Of a DNA stretch of 41,906 nt, positions 7,214 through 16,800 are shown one piece after another (the first letter of the stretch is position 1; the number at the start of each line of letters is the position of its first letter). The stretch is from Rubrivivax sp. (GTDB taxonomy: Bacteria; Pseudomonadota; Gammaproteobacteria; Burkholderiales; Burkholderiaceae_C): NCBI GenBank assembly GCA_022842825.1, contig JALHOU010000016.1, positions 1 through 41,906 on the forward strand, given 5' to 3'. The position numbers were made by a program, and so were the translations under genes. The notes under the pieces were generated by a model. The model was given only the letters and a program-made list of their open reading frames with translations. It was not told where the DNA came from and made no database searches.

Positions 7214-8530
7214 TCAGCCCGGCCTCACGTCCGCCTCGAGCCCCAGCCAGTCGCTGGGCTCGTCGGGACGCGGCAGTTGGCGCAACTCGCGGATGAGCGG
7301 CAGCCGCCACGCCGCCACGGCCAGCAACAGCGTCGAGCCCGCCGCGAAGTACAGCGCCGAACGCAGGCCCACGTGCTCGCCCAGCCAGCCGCCGAGCAGC
7401 GCCCCCGGGCCGGCGGCGAGCAGGCTCAACCAGCGCATCGTGCTCGTCATGCGCCCGAGCAGCGGCGCCGGCGTCACCGCCTGGCGCAGGGCCAGGAAGT
7501 TGATGAAGATGAACACGGCCCCGCCAGCGAACATCATCATCATCAGCGCGAACGCCGCCACGCCGAAGGCACCGGCCGGCGTCGCCGCCACCAGCAGCCA
7601 GCCGGCACCGGTGACGGCATAGCCCATCACCAGGCAGGGGCCGGGGCCGATGCGCTGGCTGATGCGCCGTCCGAGAACGCTGCCGGCGATGGTGCCGACG
7701 CCCACGCCCATGTAGGCGAGGCCGACCTCGTGCTCGGAGAGCCCGAGCGTGCGCGTCGCGAACAGGATCTGCACGGTGATGGCCGCGTAGTGCGCCATCT
7801 GCCACACGCCCATCAGCACCGCCAGGGTCACGAGCAACCGCTGCCCGGTGACGAAGCGCAGGCCGGCCACCAGATCCTGCCAGAGGTGGGCGGCCCGCCA
7901 CGAGGTGGCCGCGCCGTCGCGCCGTTCGTGCACGCGCACGCCCTTGAGGATGGCGGCCGAGCCGATGAGCAGCACCGCATTGACGAGCAGAGTCACCGGC
8001 GCGCCGAAGAGCTTGACGAGCAGCCCGGCGAGGCCCGGCCCCACGACCTCGGCGCCCGATGACGCGAGCGCGTTCTTGGCGTGCGCCTCCACCAGGCGCT
8101 CGCGCGCCACCACCTGCGTGAGGACGATCTGCGCGGCGCTGCCGGCCACCGTGTGCACGGCGCCGAGCAGGAAGCCGACGATGTAGAGCCAGCCCATCGA
8201 CAGCCAGCCGAGCCACCAGGCCAGCGGCACGCTCGCCGCCGCCACGGCGACGAGCAGCTCGCCCCACACGTAGACCGGCAGCTTGCGCACGCGATCCAGC
8301 CAGACGCCCGAAGGCAGCGAGAAGAGCAGGAAGGGCAGCAGCTCCACCGCCGTGAGCAGGCCCATCTGCGTCGGCGTGGCCTTGAGCAGCACCGCCGCCG
8401 TGAGCGGCAGCGCCAGCAGCATGACCTGGTTGCCGAACGAGCTCGTGAGGATCGAGCTCCACAGGCGCAGATAGCTCGCGTCGCGCCACAGGTCGCCCGG
8501 CGGCAGGCGCAGGAGGTCGGCCAGTCTCAT
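7214..8530 (-). CDS. Major facilitator superfamily exporter
   Basis: Protein of 438 aa with about 12 hydrophobic segments spread along its length. The loop between segments 2 and 3 carries the MFS signature G-W-L-D-R-x-R-K (SGVWLDRVRKLPVYV). Overall it resembles the MFS_3 / EntS-like group of drug and siderophore exporters (opening with LWRDASYLRLWSSILTSSFGNQVM; GMTSTM-like RMTSTMRWLSL late in the protein). The substrate cannot be predicted. The ATG at 8530 begins the family-like N-terminus. It lies 124 bp downstream of argJ on the same strand. A small GC hairpin without a T-run (8577-8593) falls in that gap, so read-through is possible. Confidence 0.85.
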   Translation of the reverse strand: MRLADLLRLPPGDLWRDASYLRLWSSILTSSFGNQVMLLALPLTAAVLLKATPTQMGLLTAVELLPFLLFSLPSGVWLDRVRKLPVYVWGELLVAVAAASVPLAWWLGWLSMGWLYIVGFLLGAVHTVAGSAAQIVLTQVVARERLVEAHAKNALASSGAEVVGPGLAGLLVKLFGAPVTLLVNAVLLIGSAAILKGVRVHERRDGAATSWRAAHLWQDLVAGLRFVTGQRLLVTLAVLMGVWQMAHYAAITVQILFATRTLGLSEHEVGLAYMGVGVGTIAGSVLGRRISQRIGPGPCLVMGYAVTGAGWLLVAATPAGAFGVAAFALMMMMFAGGAVFIFINFLALRQAVTPAPLLGRMTSTMRWLSLLAAGPGALLGGWLGEHVGLRSALYFAAGSTLLLAVAAWRLPLIRELRQLPRPDEPSDWLGLEADVRPG

Positions 8531-8654
8531 GCCGGGCTGCGTGCAGGCTTCAGCGGAAGCGGCCTGCCCGCATGCGCCACGGCGCTGCCGTGGGGCTCGA
8601 AGCGTCCTCTCCGTCGATGCGGAAGAGGTGGCCGAAGGTCGTTCCGGGGGCGGC

Positions 8655-9908
8655 TCAGCTTCGGTAGTCCGCGTTGATGCTCACGTAGTCGTGCGAGAGG
8701 TCGCAGGTCCACACGAGCGCGTCGGCGGTGCCGCGATGCAGGTCGACGCCGATGGTGATCTCGCTCTGCTTCATCACGCGCTGGCCCATTTCCTCGCGGT
8801 AGTCGGGGTGGCGGCCACCTTCGCGCACCACGTGCACGTCGTCGAGAAAGAGGTCGATCAGGCCCTGGTCGAGGTCCGCGATGCCGGCATAGCCCACCGC
8901 GGCGAGGATGCGCCCGAGGTTGGGGTCGCTGGCGAAGAAGGCCGTCTTGACGAGCGGCGAGTGCGCGATGGCGTAGGCCGCCTGCCGGCACTCGGCCACC
9001 GTGCGGCCGCCCTGCACGCGCACGGTGATGAACTTGGTGGCGCCTTCGCCATCGCGCACGATGGCCTGCGCCAGCTGCTCGGCCACCTCGGCCACGGCCT
9101 CGCACAGCGCCTTCCCCTCGGCGCTTTCGAGCGAGGTGATGGGCGCGTGCCCGGCCTTCTGCGTGGCCATGAGGATGAACGAGTCGTTCGTCGACATGTC
9201 GCCGTCGATGGTGATGCGGTTGAAGCTTCGGTCGGCGACCTCGCGCAGCAGCGGCTGCAGCAGGGCCGGCGCGATGACGGCGTCGGTGGCGACGAAGCCG
9301 AGCATGGTGGCCATGTCCGGCCGGATCATGCCTGCGCCCTTGCTGATGCCGCTCACGTGCACGGGCTTGCCGCCAATGGTGACGCGACGCGACGCGGCCT
9401 TGGGCAGCGTGTCGGTGGTCATGATGCCCTCGGCTGCCTCGGCCCAGGCGGCGCCGTCGGCCGGGCGCAGCGCGGCCAGCGCCTTCGGCAGGCCGGCCTC
9501 GATGCGCTCGACCGGCAGCACCTCCATGATGACGCCGGTGGAGAAGGGCAGCACCTGCCGAGGTTGCACGTTCAGTTGTTCGGCCAGCGCGACGCAGGTG
9601 CGGCGCGCCCGCGCCAGGCCGTCGGCGCCGGTGCCGGCGTTGGCATTGCCGGTGTTGACGAGCAGCGCACGCACGGCGCTGCCGCCCACGCCGCCCTGGC
9701 CCGAGAGGTGCTCGCGGCACAGCTGCACCGGCGCGGCGCAGAAGCGGTTGCTCGTGAACACGCCGGCCGCCGCCGCGCCCTCGTCGAGCACGAAGACCAC
9801 CAGGTCGCGCCGGTTGGCCTTGCGCACGCCGGCCATGGCCGTGCCGATGCGCAGGCCGGCGACGGGGTGGAGGTCTTTCGGGTCGGGGGCGTGCAGGTTG
9901 ACGGGCAT
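8655..9908 (-). CDS. argJ: Bifunctional glutamate N-acetyltransferase / amino-acid acetyltransferase ArgJ
   Basis: Protein of 417 aa, full length for ArgJ. It moves the acetyl group from N-acetylornithine to glutamate (cyclic arginine pathway) and in many bacteria also makes N-acetylglutamate from acetyl-CoA. Visible motifs: [41 protein letters not shown], and the self-cleavage site [16 protein letters not shown] with T201 as the nucleophilic threonine at the alpha/beta chain junction. The C-terminus [13 protein letters not shown] is typical. The ATG at 9908 begins the usual MPVNL-like start. In many Burkholderiales argJ lies just downstream of secA; here the S8 protease cassette lies between them. 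Confidence 0.96.
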   Translation of the reverse strand: MPVNLHAPDPKDLHPVAGLRIGTAMAGVRKANRRDLVVFVLDEGAAAAGVFTSNRFCAAPVQLCREHLSGQGGVGGSAVRALLVNTGNANAGTGADGLARARRTCVALAEQLNVQPRQVLPFSTGVIMEVLPVERIEAGLPKALAALRPADGAAWAEAAEGIMTTDTLPKAASRRVTIGGKPVHVSGISKGAGMIRPDMATMLGFVATDAVIAPALLQPLLREVADRSFNRITIDGDMSTNDSFILMATQKAGHAPITSLESAEGKALCEAVAEVAEQLAQAIVRDGEGATKFITVRVQGGRTVAECRQAAYAIAHSPLVKTAFFASDPNLGRILAAVGYAGIADLDQGLIDLFLDDVHVVREGGRHPDYREEMGQRVMKQSEITIGVDLHRGTADALVWTCDLSHDYVSINADYRS

Positions 9909-10049
9909 GGCCGGGCGTGGGGTGGGCGGATGGAGGCGACTCGGGCGTACCGATGGGCAGGCCGGTGGAGCCGGTGGAGCCTGGCGGCTCGTCCCGCGAG
10001 TGTAGAAGCCTGCGCGCGGGTGGTCGCCGCACCGACCTACACTGGGAGG

Positions 10050-10613
10050 ATGGAATGTCTGTCGTGTCGCGCCGTGCTCGCCCTGGCGGGGTTGGTGGGT
10101 CTGACGGCCTGTTCAGGTGCCGCTCCGGAGGCGACGGCGCCTGCAGCATCGCCGCCCCCAGTTGCGGCGGCGCCGCCACAGCCCGTCGCGCCGACAGGTT
10201 CGGTGCCGGCCGCGGCCGCGGAGGGCCGCTCCGCTGGGGTCTCGGGGCCGCCGCGTGTTGTGCCAACGAACCCGCTGGCCGAACTTCGCGGCGAGATCCT
10301 CCAGCTCATCGGCACGGCCGCGTGCAGCGACGATAGCCAGTGCCGTGCGCTGCCGCTCGGCAGCAAGCCGTGCGGCGGCCCGGAAGCCTATGTCGCATGG
10401 TCGTCCGCGGGCACCGACGCGCGCAGGCTGGAGGCACTGGCGACTCGCTACAAGGAAGCGAGCCAGGCGCGCAACCAGCGGTTGGGCCTGGTTTCCGACT
10501 GCGCCGTCGTGCCCGAACCGGTGGTGCGCTGCGTGCCTGCCGTGGCGCCGGCTGCGGGAGGACGCTGCCAAGCCCTGTCAGCACGCGGCGGGCCTGCGCC
10601 GGCGACACGCTGA
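10050..10613 (+). CDS. Cysteine-rich conserved lipoprotein
   Basis: Protein of 187 aa. A short signal sequence ends in a good lipobox (VGLTAC), so the mature protein starts at C21 and is lipid-anchored. A Pro/Ala-rich linker follows (to about residue 65), then a compact domain with six cysteines ([52 protein letters not shown]) that could form three disulfides. I recognise no named family. The ATG at 10050 directly abuts a GGGAGG sequence, which is too close for normal initiation. A GTG ten codons upstream (10020) is in frame, so the exact start is uncertain. The 141-bp gap to the divergent argJ contains two tandem copies of GCCGGTGGA at 9961-9978. The gene sits upstream of two protease genes on the same strand, but with a 256-bp gap. 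Confidence 0.65.
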   Translation: MECLSCRAVLALAGLVGLTACSGAAPEATAPAASPPPVAAAPPQPVAPTGSVPAAAAEGRSAGVSGPPRVVPTNPLAELRGEILQLIGTAACSDDSQCRALPLGSKPCGGPEAYVAWSSAGTDARRLEALATRYKEASQARNQRLGLVSDCAVVPEPVVRCVPAVAPAAGGRCQALSARGGPAPATR

Positions 10614-10666
10614 AGCCGGCGCAGCGAGTTCCGTGGACCCCCCCCATGAACGAGGGTCCCAGAGCC

Positions 10667-10725
10667 AGGAAAACACCATGACATGCGGGCACTTTGCCAT
10701 GCAGCATGGCTGCCCTGTTGTCGCC
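10667..10725 (+). promoter_or_regulatory. Shared protease leader element, copy A
   Basis: The 11-mer AGGAAAACACC (10667-10677) is followed by ATG and, 38 bases from the start of the 11-mer, by CATGGCTGCCCTGTTGTC. Upstream of the second protease gene the same 11-mer is followed at exactly the same 38-base offset by CATGGCTTCCCTTGTCC. The intervening bases align with one small gap. Within copy A lies a perfect 7-bp inverted repeat GCCATGC-A-GCATGGC (10696-10710). The 11-mer plus ATG would also look like a ribosome site and start for a 32-codon frame, but the peptide is not conserved in copy B. A regulatory or transcript-leader role is therefore likelier. Confidence 0.5.
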
Positions 10726-10822
10726 CGGTCCTCGTTCGTCGCGCCAGGTTGCAGGAGACCTCTCCGTGTGGCCTGACGCTGTGGCGCGTTTCCGTCGGCG
10801 GCGTTGTGCAACGGTCCGAAGC

Positions 10823-10847
10823 GCCTGACCCTGTGGAGGGGTCAGGC
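10823..10847 (+). promoter_or_regulatory. Leader hairpin upstream of first S8 protease
   Basis: A perfect 9-bp stem GCCTGACCC / GGGTCAGGC with a 7-nt loop lies 22 bp before the protease start codon, just ahead of its GGAG ribosome site (about 10858-10861). It has no T-run, so it is not an ordinary terminator. It could be an operator or an RNA structure influencing translation. No counterpart was found in the leader of the second protease. Confidence 0.4.
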
Positions 10848-10869
10848 CCGAATTGATGGAGTCTCGCCT

Positions 10870-13497
10870 GTGAATAAGAAGTTCGCATCGGTCGCCGCCG
10901 CGGCCGCCGCCGCGATGGTGCTGGTCACCGCGCCGGTATTCGGTCAGGTGTCGGTCCCGGTGGAGGCCGCCGAAAACGGGCGGCTCTGGTTTGTCGAGCT
11001 GGCTGGCAATCCGACCATCGAGGGCCGCGCCAGGTCGTCGGTCGAAGGTGAGCACGTTGCCTTCCGGGCGGCCGCCAAGGCGGCGGGCCTGCGGTTCAGC
11101 GAGCGGCGCGCATTCACCAGCCTCTTCAACGGTTTGTCGGTGTCGATCGAGGCACGCGACCGCGCCCGGTTCATGGCCCTGCCTGGGGTCAAGGCACTGC
11201 ATGCCATCGAACGCGTGCAGGCGCCCGCGCCTGAACAGGCTGGCGGCGCCGCGATGGACCTGGCATCGGCCATCACCATGACCGGAGCCAGCGCAGCGCA
11301 GAACACGCGCGGCCTGACCGGCAGGAACATCAAGGTCGGCATCATCGATACGGGCATCGATATCGACCACCCGGCCTTTGGTGGCGGGGGCACGCCCAAC
11401 GCGACGCCTTTCCCTTCGGCACGCGTGGTGGCTGGTTGGGATTTCGTTGGTGATGCCTACAACGCCAACCCTGCGAGCCCGACCTATAACCCGGTGCCCA
11501 GCCCCGACCCCAACCCCGATGACTGCAACGGCCACGGCACGCACGTGGCGGGCATCGTCGGCGGTAACGGTGGTGGCATCAAGGGCGTGGCCCCGGGCGT
11601 CGTCTTTGGTGCATACCGGGTGTTCGGCTGCGACGGCTCTTCCGACAGCGACATCATCCTGGCGGCAATGGAGAGGGCGCATGCCGATGGCATGCAGGTC
11701 ATCAACCAGAGCCTCGGCGCAGCTCGCCAGTGGCCCGACTACCCCACGGCGAAGGCCGCCTCCAGGCTGGTCGACAAGGGCATCGTGATGGTGGCCTCGA
11801 TCGGCAACAACGGCCCGGGCGGCTCGACGCCTGACGCCTTGTTTGCCGCTGGCGCGCCTGGCGTAGGTGCCAACGTCATCGGCGTCGCCTCCTTCGACAA
11901 CTCGCAGCGCTCGTTCCTTGTCGGCGGCACGCCCTATGGCTATACGCCGGCTTCGGGCTCGCCGCTGCCGCCCACGTCGGGTGGCCTGCCGATGGCGAGA
12001 ACAGGCACCCCGGCCAGCACGGCTGACGCCTGCAGCGCGCTGCCGCCAGGCAGCCTCACGGGCAGAGCCGTGCTGATTCGCCGCGGTGGTTGCACGTTCT
12101 ACGCGAAGGCGTTCAATGCGCAGGCTGCCGGCGCAACCGCGGTGGTTCTGTACAACAACGCCGCGGGCGCCCTCAATGCCACGGTCACTGGCTCGCCTGC
12201 CATCACCATTCCCGTGGTGGGTGTCACGGCCGCGCAGGGCACGACGCTCGACGGGTTGATCGCCGCCGGCGCGACCACGCTGACCTGGGGCGCCGACTAT
12301 GTCAGTTTCCCGTTCGGGACGGGCGGCCTGATCTCCGGCTTCAGCTCCTTCGGTCTGGCTGCTGACCTGAGCTTCAAGCCCGACCTGGGCGCGCCGGGCG
12401 GCGGCATCTTCTCCAGCTATCCGCTTGAACTGGGTGCGGCGGCTACGCTGTCGGGGACCTCGATGTCCGCGCCGCACGTGGCCGGCGCGGTGGCGCTGAT
12501 CCTGGAGGCGAGGCCGCGCATCCCTGCCAAGCAGATGCTGGCGCGCCTGCAGAACGTGGCCAATCCGCAGCCGTGGAGCGGCAACCCGGGGCTGGGGCTG
12601 CTCGATCACACACACCGCCAGGGCGCGGGCATGATCGACATCATGGCCGTCCTGGACGCGAAGGTGGTCGCGACGCCCAGCAAGATCGCGATCGGCGAGA
12701 GCGCGGAAGGGCCGCGCACGGTGCGGATCCTGCTCGATGACCAGAGCGGCGTGCGGACGAAGTGGACCCTCGCGCATTTGCCTGCCCTGGCCACCGGCCC
12801 GAACCTGCAGACGAGCCCCAGCACACCGAATCCGCAGCCGACCAGCTACAACATCACCGGTGTGTTCAGTGCCCCGGCCACGGTGACTTTCGATGCCCCG
12901 GTGATCACCACGCCGGGGCGTGGCAGTGTGTCGTTCGATGTCACGATCGAAGCCAATGCCTCGTTGCCGGATCGCAGCATCTATGGCGGCTACATCGAGC
13001 TGACCTCGGAGTTCGGAAAGAAGCTGCGCGTTCCCTACTCCGGCTTCAAGGGTGACTACCAGAGCACGCAGGTGCTCACTCCAACGGTGAATGGTTTCCC
13101 CTGGCTGGCGCAGCTGTCCGGTGGCTTCTTCAACAACCGGCCCGGTGGCGCGTCGTTCACGATGGCGGGCGATGACATTCCCTTCCTGCTGGTGCACTTC
13201 GATCACCTGTCGCGGGGCTACATCGTCGAGGCGTTCGACGCCATGACCGGCCGCATGGTGGGCAATGTCACCGAAGAGGAGTTCATGACCCGCAACTCCA
13301 CGCCAAACGGGTTCTTCAATCTGGCCTGGGACGGCACCACCTACCGCGGCCGGATCACCAACCCGACCCAGGTGACCACGGTGCCCAATGGCCAGTACGT
13401 CCTGAAGATCACCGTGTTGAAGGCGCTGGGCAACCGGTGGTCGACCCAGGACTTCGAGAGCTGGACCAGCCCGGTGATCACCATCGCCCGGCCTTGA
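10870..13497 (+). CDS. Secreted subtilisin-like (S8) serine protease with PA insert
   Basis: Protein of 875 aa starting at a GTG. The start was chosen because it begins a clean signal peptide (VNKKFASVAAAAAAAMVLV...VFGQ) and has GGAG 8 nt upstream. A propeptide-like inhibitor-I9-type region (about 35-130) precedes the catalytic domain. The triad is D160 (GIIDTGIDIDHP), H222 (CNGHGTHVAGIVGG) and S531 (LSGTSMSAPHVAGAVAL). An oxyanion asparagine is in VASIGNNGPGG. A protease-associated (PA) domain is inserted at about 370-470 (LTGRAVLIRRGGCTFYAKA). The 300-residue C-terminus is beta-rich and ends without an obvious anchor or autotransporter barrel. By family it should be an extracellular or periplasmic protease. 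The base composition looks slightly less GC-rich than neighbouring housekeeping genes. It resembles the next gene in architecture but is clearly diverged. Confidence 0.92.
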   Translation: MNKKFASVAAAAAAAMVLVTAPVFGQVSVPVEAAENGRLWFVELAGNPTIEGRARSSVEGEHVAFRAAAKAAGLRFSERRAFTSLFNGLSVSIEARDRARFMALPGVKALHAIERVQAPAPEQAGGAAMDLASAITMTGASAAQNTRGLTGRNIKVGIIDTGIDIDHPAFGGGGTPNATPFPSARVVAGWDFVGDAYNANPASPTYNPVPSPDPNPDDCNGHGTHVAGIVGGNGGGIKGVAPGVVFGAYRVFGCDGSSDSDIILAAMERAHADGMQVINQSLGAARQWPDYPTAKAASRLVDKGIVMVASIGNNGPGGSTPDALFAAGAPGVGANVIGVASFDNSQRSFLVGGTPYGYTPASGSPLPPTSGGLPMARTGTPASTADACSALPPGSLTGRAVLIRRGGCTFYAKAFNAQAAGATAVVLYNNAAGALNATVTGSPAITIPVVGVTAAQGTTLDGLIAAGATTLTWGADYVSFPFGTGGLISGFSSFGLAADLSFKPDLGAPGGGIFSSYPLELGAAATLSGTSMSAPHVAGAVALILEARPRIPAKQMLARLQNVANPQPWSGNPGLGLLDHTHRQGAGMIDIMAVLDAKVVATPSKIAIGESAEGPRTVRILLDDQSGVRTKWTLAHLPALATGPNLQTSPSTPNPQPTSYNITGVFSAPATVTFDAPVITTPGRGSVSFDVTIEANASLPDRSIYGGYIELTSEFGKKLRVPYSGFKGDYQSTQVLTPTVNGFPWLAQLSGGFFNNRPGGASFTMAGDDIPFLLVHFDHLSRGYIVEAFDAMTGRMVGNVTEEEFMTRNSTPNGFFNLAWDGTTYRGRITNPTQVTTVPNGQYVLKITVLKALGNRWSTQDFESWTSPVITIARP

Positions 13498-13574
13498 GCT
13501 TCGGCCCGTGACCCGGCGGTGGGGATCCGGCCGGCCAGCCGGTCCGCCCCGTCGCCCAGGTGCGTCGCGACGGG

Positions 13575-13607
13575 AGCCCCTGCGATACGAGTCGCAGGGG
13601 CTTTTTT
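13575..13607 (+). terminator. Rho-independent terminator after first S8 protease
   Basis: A perfect 11-bp stem, AGCCCCTGCGA (13575-13585) with TCGCAGGGGCT (13592-13602), a 6-nt loop TACGAG and an immediate run of T to 13607. This is the clearest intrinsic terminator in the window. It separates the transcription of the two protease genes. Confidence 0.93.
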
Positions 13608-13674
13608 CATCGACCAAGCGCGCCCGCGGATGCGCGAGAAAGCCTGAGCAGGGTATGCGAATGAGGGGGGCTCG

Positions 13675-13733
13675 AGGAAAACACCTATGGGTCATGGCAG
13701 TGGCGCTCTCACCATGGCTTCCCTTGTCCATTC
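13675..13733 (+). promoter_or_regulatory. Shared protease leader element, copy B
   Basis: The same 11-mer AGGAAAACACC as in copy A (13675-13685) is followed, 38 bases from its start, by CATGGCTTCCCTTGTCC. It lies about 150 bp upstream of the second protease start (copy A is about 200 bp upstream of its gene). An ATG at 13687 is in frame with the protease, but it would add a Pro/Arg-rich extension before the lipoprotein signal and is not taken as the start. Together with the terminator just before it, this accounts for the 327-bp gene-free gap 13498-13824. Confidence 0.5.
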
Positions 13734-13824
13734 ATGGCCGCGTGTCGCGCCGCGTCACCCCAGGCGCGGCGCGGGCGGCGATGGAGCGACCCGCACTCCA
13801 CTTCGTAGTGACCTAGGAGGGTTC

Positions 13825-16800
13825 ATGAAGCGACTTCTGCGCCAGGTGACCGCCATCGGTGCCGCAGCCTTGCTAGTTGCCTGCGGTGGCGGTTCCGAAG
13901 AAGGAAAGAGCGAGAGCTCGGGGACGCCGAATGTGGCTGACGCCAGGCTCGGCGCGCTGGCCATCAAGGGCACTGACACGGATTCCACCAAGATCGACCG
14001 CCGGCTCGGCAGCGTGCGCGGTCCGGTGGAGGTCTGGGTCTCGCTCGACCAGCCGTCCATGGCCCAGAAGCGGGCGGAACTGGCGGCGCAATCCGGAATG
14101 GAGCGCAAGCGCACGGTCGATGCGCTGGGCAAGGGCGGCGGTGAGGTGGCCAGCGTTTCCGCGCTGATGAAGGCGCAGCGCGGTGCGCTGTCGGATCAGC
14201 AAGCCAAGGCGTCGAGCCAGCTGGCCGGCTACGGTGCCGTGGAGCTCGGGCGCGTGCATGTGGCGCACAACGCCATTGCCGTGCGCGTGGACGCTTCCCA
14301 ATTGAGCGCCATTGCCGCCATGCCTGGCGTGGCGCGGGTGCGACCCGTGGTGCACTACGAGCTGATGCTCGGCGAAACCGTGCCCTACGTGGGTGCCACC
14401 ACCTACGCGAGCTACGGTGTTGACGGCGCAGGCACGCGCATCGCGGTGCTCGACTCCGGCGTCGATTACACGCACCGCAACCTCGGCGGCCCCGGCACCG
14501 TGGCCGCCTACAACGACTGCTACGCGCAGCGCGACGTGGCCGTGAGCGGCAGCTGCGCGGCCCTCTTCGGTCCTGCCGCACCCAAGGTGATCGGCGGCTA
14601 CGACTTCGTCGGCGAGGCCTGGCCCAACGACGAAGTCGTCGAGGACCCGAACCCGATCGACTTCGAAGGTCACGGCACGCACGTGGCCGACATTGCCGCC
14701 GGCCGCAGTGCCGACGGCACGCACCGCGGCGTGGCCCCGGGCGCCAAGATCCTGGCGGTCAAGGTATGCAGCGCTGTGGCAAGCAGCTGCAACGGCGTCG
14801 CTCTCTTGAAGGGAGTGGACTTCGCGCTCGACCCCAATGGCGACGGCGACCTCAGCGATGCGGTGGACGTCATCAACATGTCGCTTGGTTCGAACTACGG
14901 CCAGATCGAGGACGACCTGACCTTCGCCGCCAACAACGCGGTGGCCGTGGGGACGTTCGTTGCGGCTTCGGCGGGCAACGGCTCGAACAAGCCCTACGTC
15001 ACCGGGTCGCCCGCCATCGCCCCCGGGGTGATGAGCGTGGCGCAGACGCAGGTGCCCAGTGCCAAGGCGATCCCGCTGGTCGTCACGGCGCCGGCATCGA
15101 TTGCCGGTACCTACAGCAACACGGCGACCCTGCCTTGGGCGCCGATCACCGCGGCCGTCAGCGGCAGCGTCACCTATGTGGGGCGTGGCTGCGCCACCGA
15201 TCCGTACCCCGCTGGCGCGGCCACGGCCGGGCGCATTCTGCTCATCGATCGCGGCAGCTGCGTCATCAGCGAGAAGGTGGCCAAGGCGGCCGCCAACGGC
15301 GCGATCGGCGTGCTGGTGGGCCTCGTGGCCGCCGGTGATGCGGTGAGCTTCTCGCAAGGCAGCCCGGGCCCGTTTGTGCCTTCGCTGGTGATTCAGCAGA
15401 CGTTGTCCGGCGCCATCAAGGCGCGGCTCGGCGCCGCCCAGGACGTTCAGGTCACGCTCTCGCCGGCCAATGCCATCCCGCTGCTGGGCGGCATGGTTTC
15501 GTCGTCGTCGCGGGGTCCGGCCACGACACAGGCGCTCAAGCCGGAAATCGGCGCGCCCGGCGCCTCGTTGTCGGCGGAAGTGGGTACGGGCACCGAGAAC
15601 ACACCGTTTGGCGGAACCTCTGGCGCCGCGCCGATGGTGGCCGGCGCAGCCGCGCTGATGATCCAGGTGCACCAGAACCTGAGCCCCGTGAAGATCAAGG
15701 CCATGTTGATGAACAGCGCCTCGACCAACGTCTTCACCGACCCCGCGCTCGCGCCGGGCGTGCGGGCGCCGGTGAGCCGCACGGGTGCCGGCGAGTTGCG
15801 CGTGGACCGCGCCATCGTGCAGCGCTCGATCGCACTCGACACGGCGGCGATGACAGGTGGCCTCGGGTTTGGTGCGCACGAGGTGGACCGTTCGCTCACG
15901 TTGCGGCGCACGCTGACAGTGGAGAACATCGATACCTTCCCGCGCACCTACACCGTGAAGGTGAAGTTCCGCGAGGCTGCCGACGAGGCCAGCGGAGCGG
16001 TGCAACTGAGCATGACCTCCCGCTTCACGTTGCCAGGCACCACCATCCGCAACTTCCCGGTGACGATGCTCATCGACCCGAGCAAGCTGCCCACCTGGAC
16101 GCTGGACGGCGGCGGGCAGGGCGGCAACGGTGCGGCCCTGGACGCGCCCGAGTACGACGGCACGATCGAGATCAGCGACGGCAACTCGACGCTGTCGATT
16201 CCCTGGCACGTGCTGCCGCGCAAGGCCGCGCGCACGACGGCGCTGGCCTGGTCGCCGAGGCAGGGTGCCAACCTTCGCCTGCGCAACACGGGCGCGGAGC
16301 TCGGCGCGTTCGACCTGTACTCGCTGACCGGGGTCAGCCCGCAACTGCCGGACTTCCCGCCGCGGCCGGGCGACAACTTCGTGCTCATCGACCTCAAGCA
16401 CGTGGGTGTGCGCTACCTGCCCGCCAGCCTCACCGGTGGCGCTGGCGACCTGCTCGAGTTCGCGATCAGCGTGCACCAGCGCCGAGCGCACCCGGTGTAC
16501 CCGACCGGGTTGGAGGTGCAGATCGACACCAACGGTGACGGGATCCGCGACTGGGCCGTGTTCAACACGGAGTTGGGCGGCTTTGGTGCTTCGGGCCAGA
16601 GCGCGGTGGTGCTGTTCAACATCGCCACCGGGGCCAACAGCATCTACTTCTTCAACGATGCTGACCTGAACTCCGGCGTGGCACGCTTCCTGGTGCCGAT
16701 GAACACCAGCGGTGGGTTCCCGCGCAACCTCGGCGTCGCACCGGGACAGACCATCACGTTCGACGTTCTTGCCATCGACAACTACTTCACCGGTGCGATC

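Noticed and set aside
8577-8593. Hairpin CCACGGC-GCT-GCCGTGG as argJ terminator
   Set aside because: Short loop and no T-run on either strand; not enough for a terminator call in such GC-rich sequence.
8529-10049. Open frame running antisense to argJ into the lipoprotein gene
   Set aside because: The opposite strand encodes full-length ArgJ; only the part from 10050 has a lipobox and conserved-looking cysteines.
10678-10776. A 32-codon gene in the first protease leader
   Set aside because: Ribosome-site-like spacing is present, but the peptide is not conserved in the paralogous leader, so it is kept only as a finding.
10306-13731. Very long open frame (over 1100 codons) antisense to the first S8 protease, and a similar one at 13873-16491 antisense to the second
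   Set aside because: Arg/His/Gly-rich, no domain pattern, and exactly opposite genes with intact catalytic triads; typical of stop-poor antisense frames in GC-rich DNA.
13687-13824. Use of the ATG at 13687 as the start of the second protease
   Set aside because: It would bury the lipoprotein signal 46 residues inside the protein; the ATG at 13825 has its own AGGAGG site and perfect lipobox.
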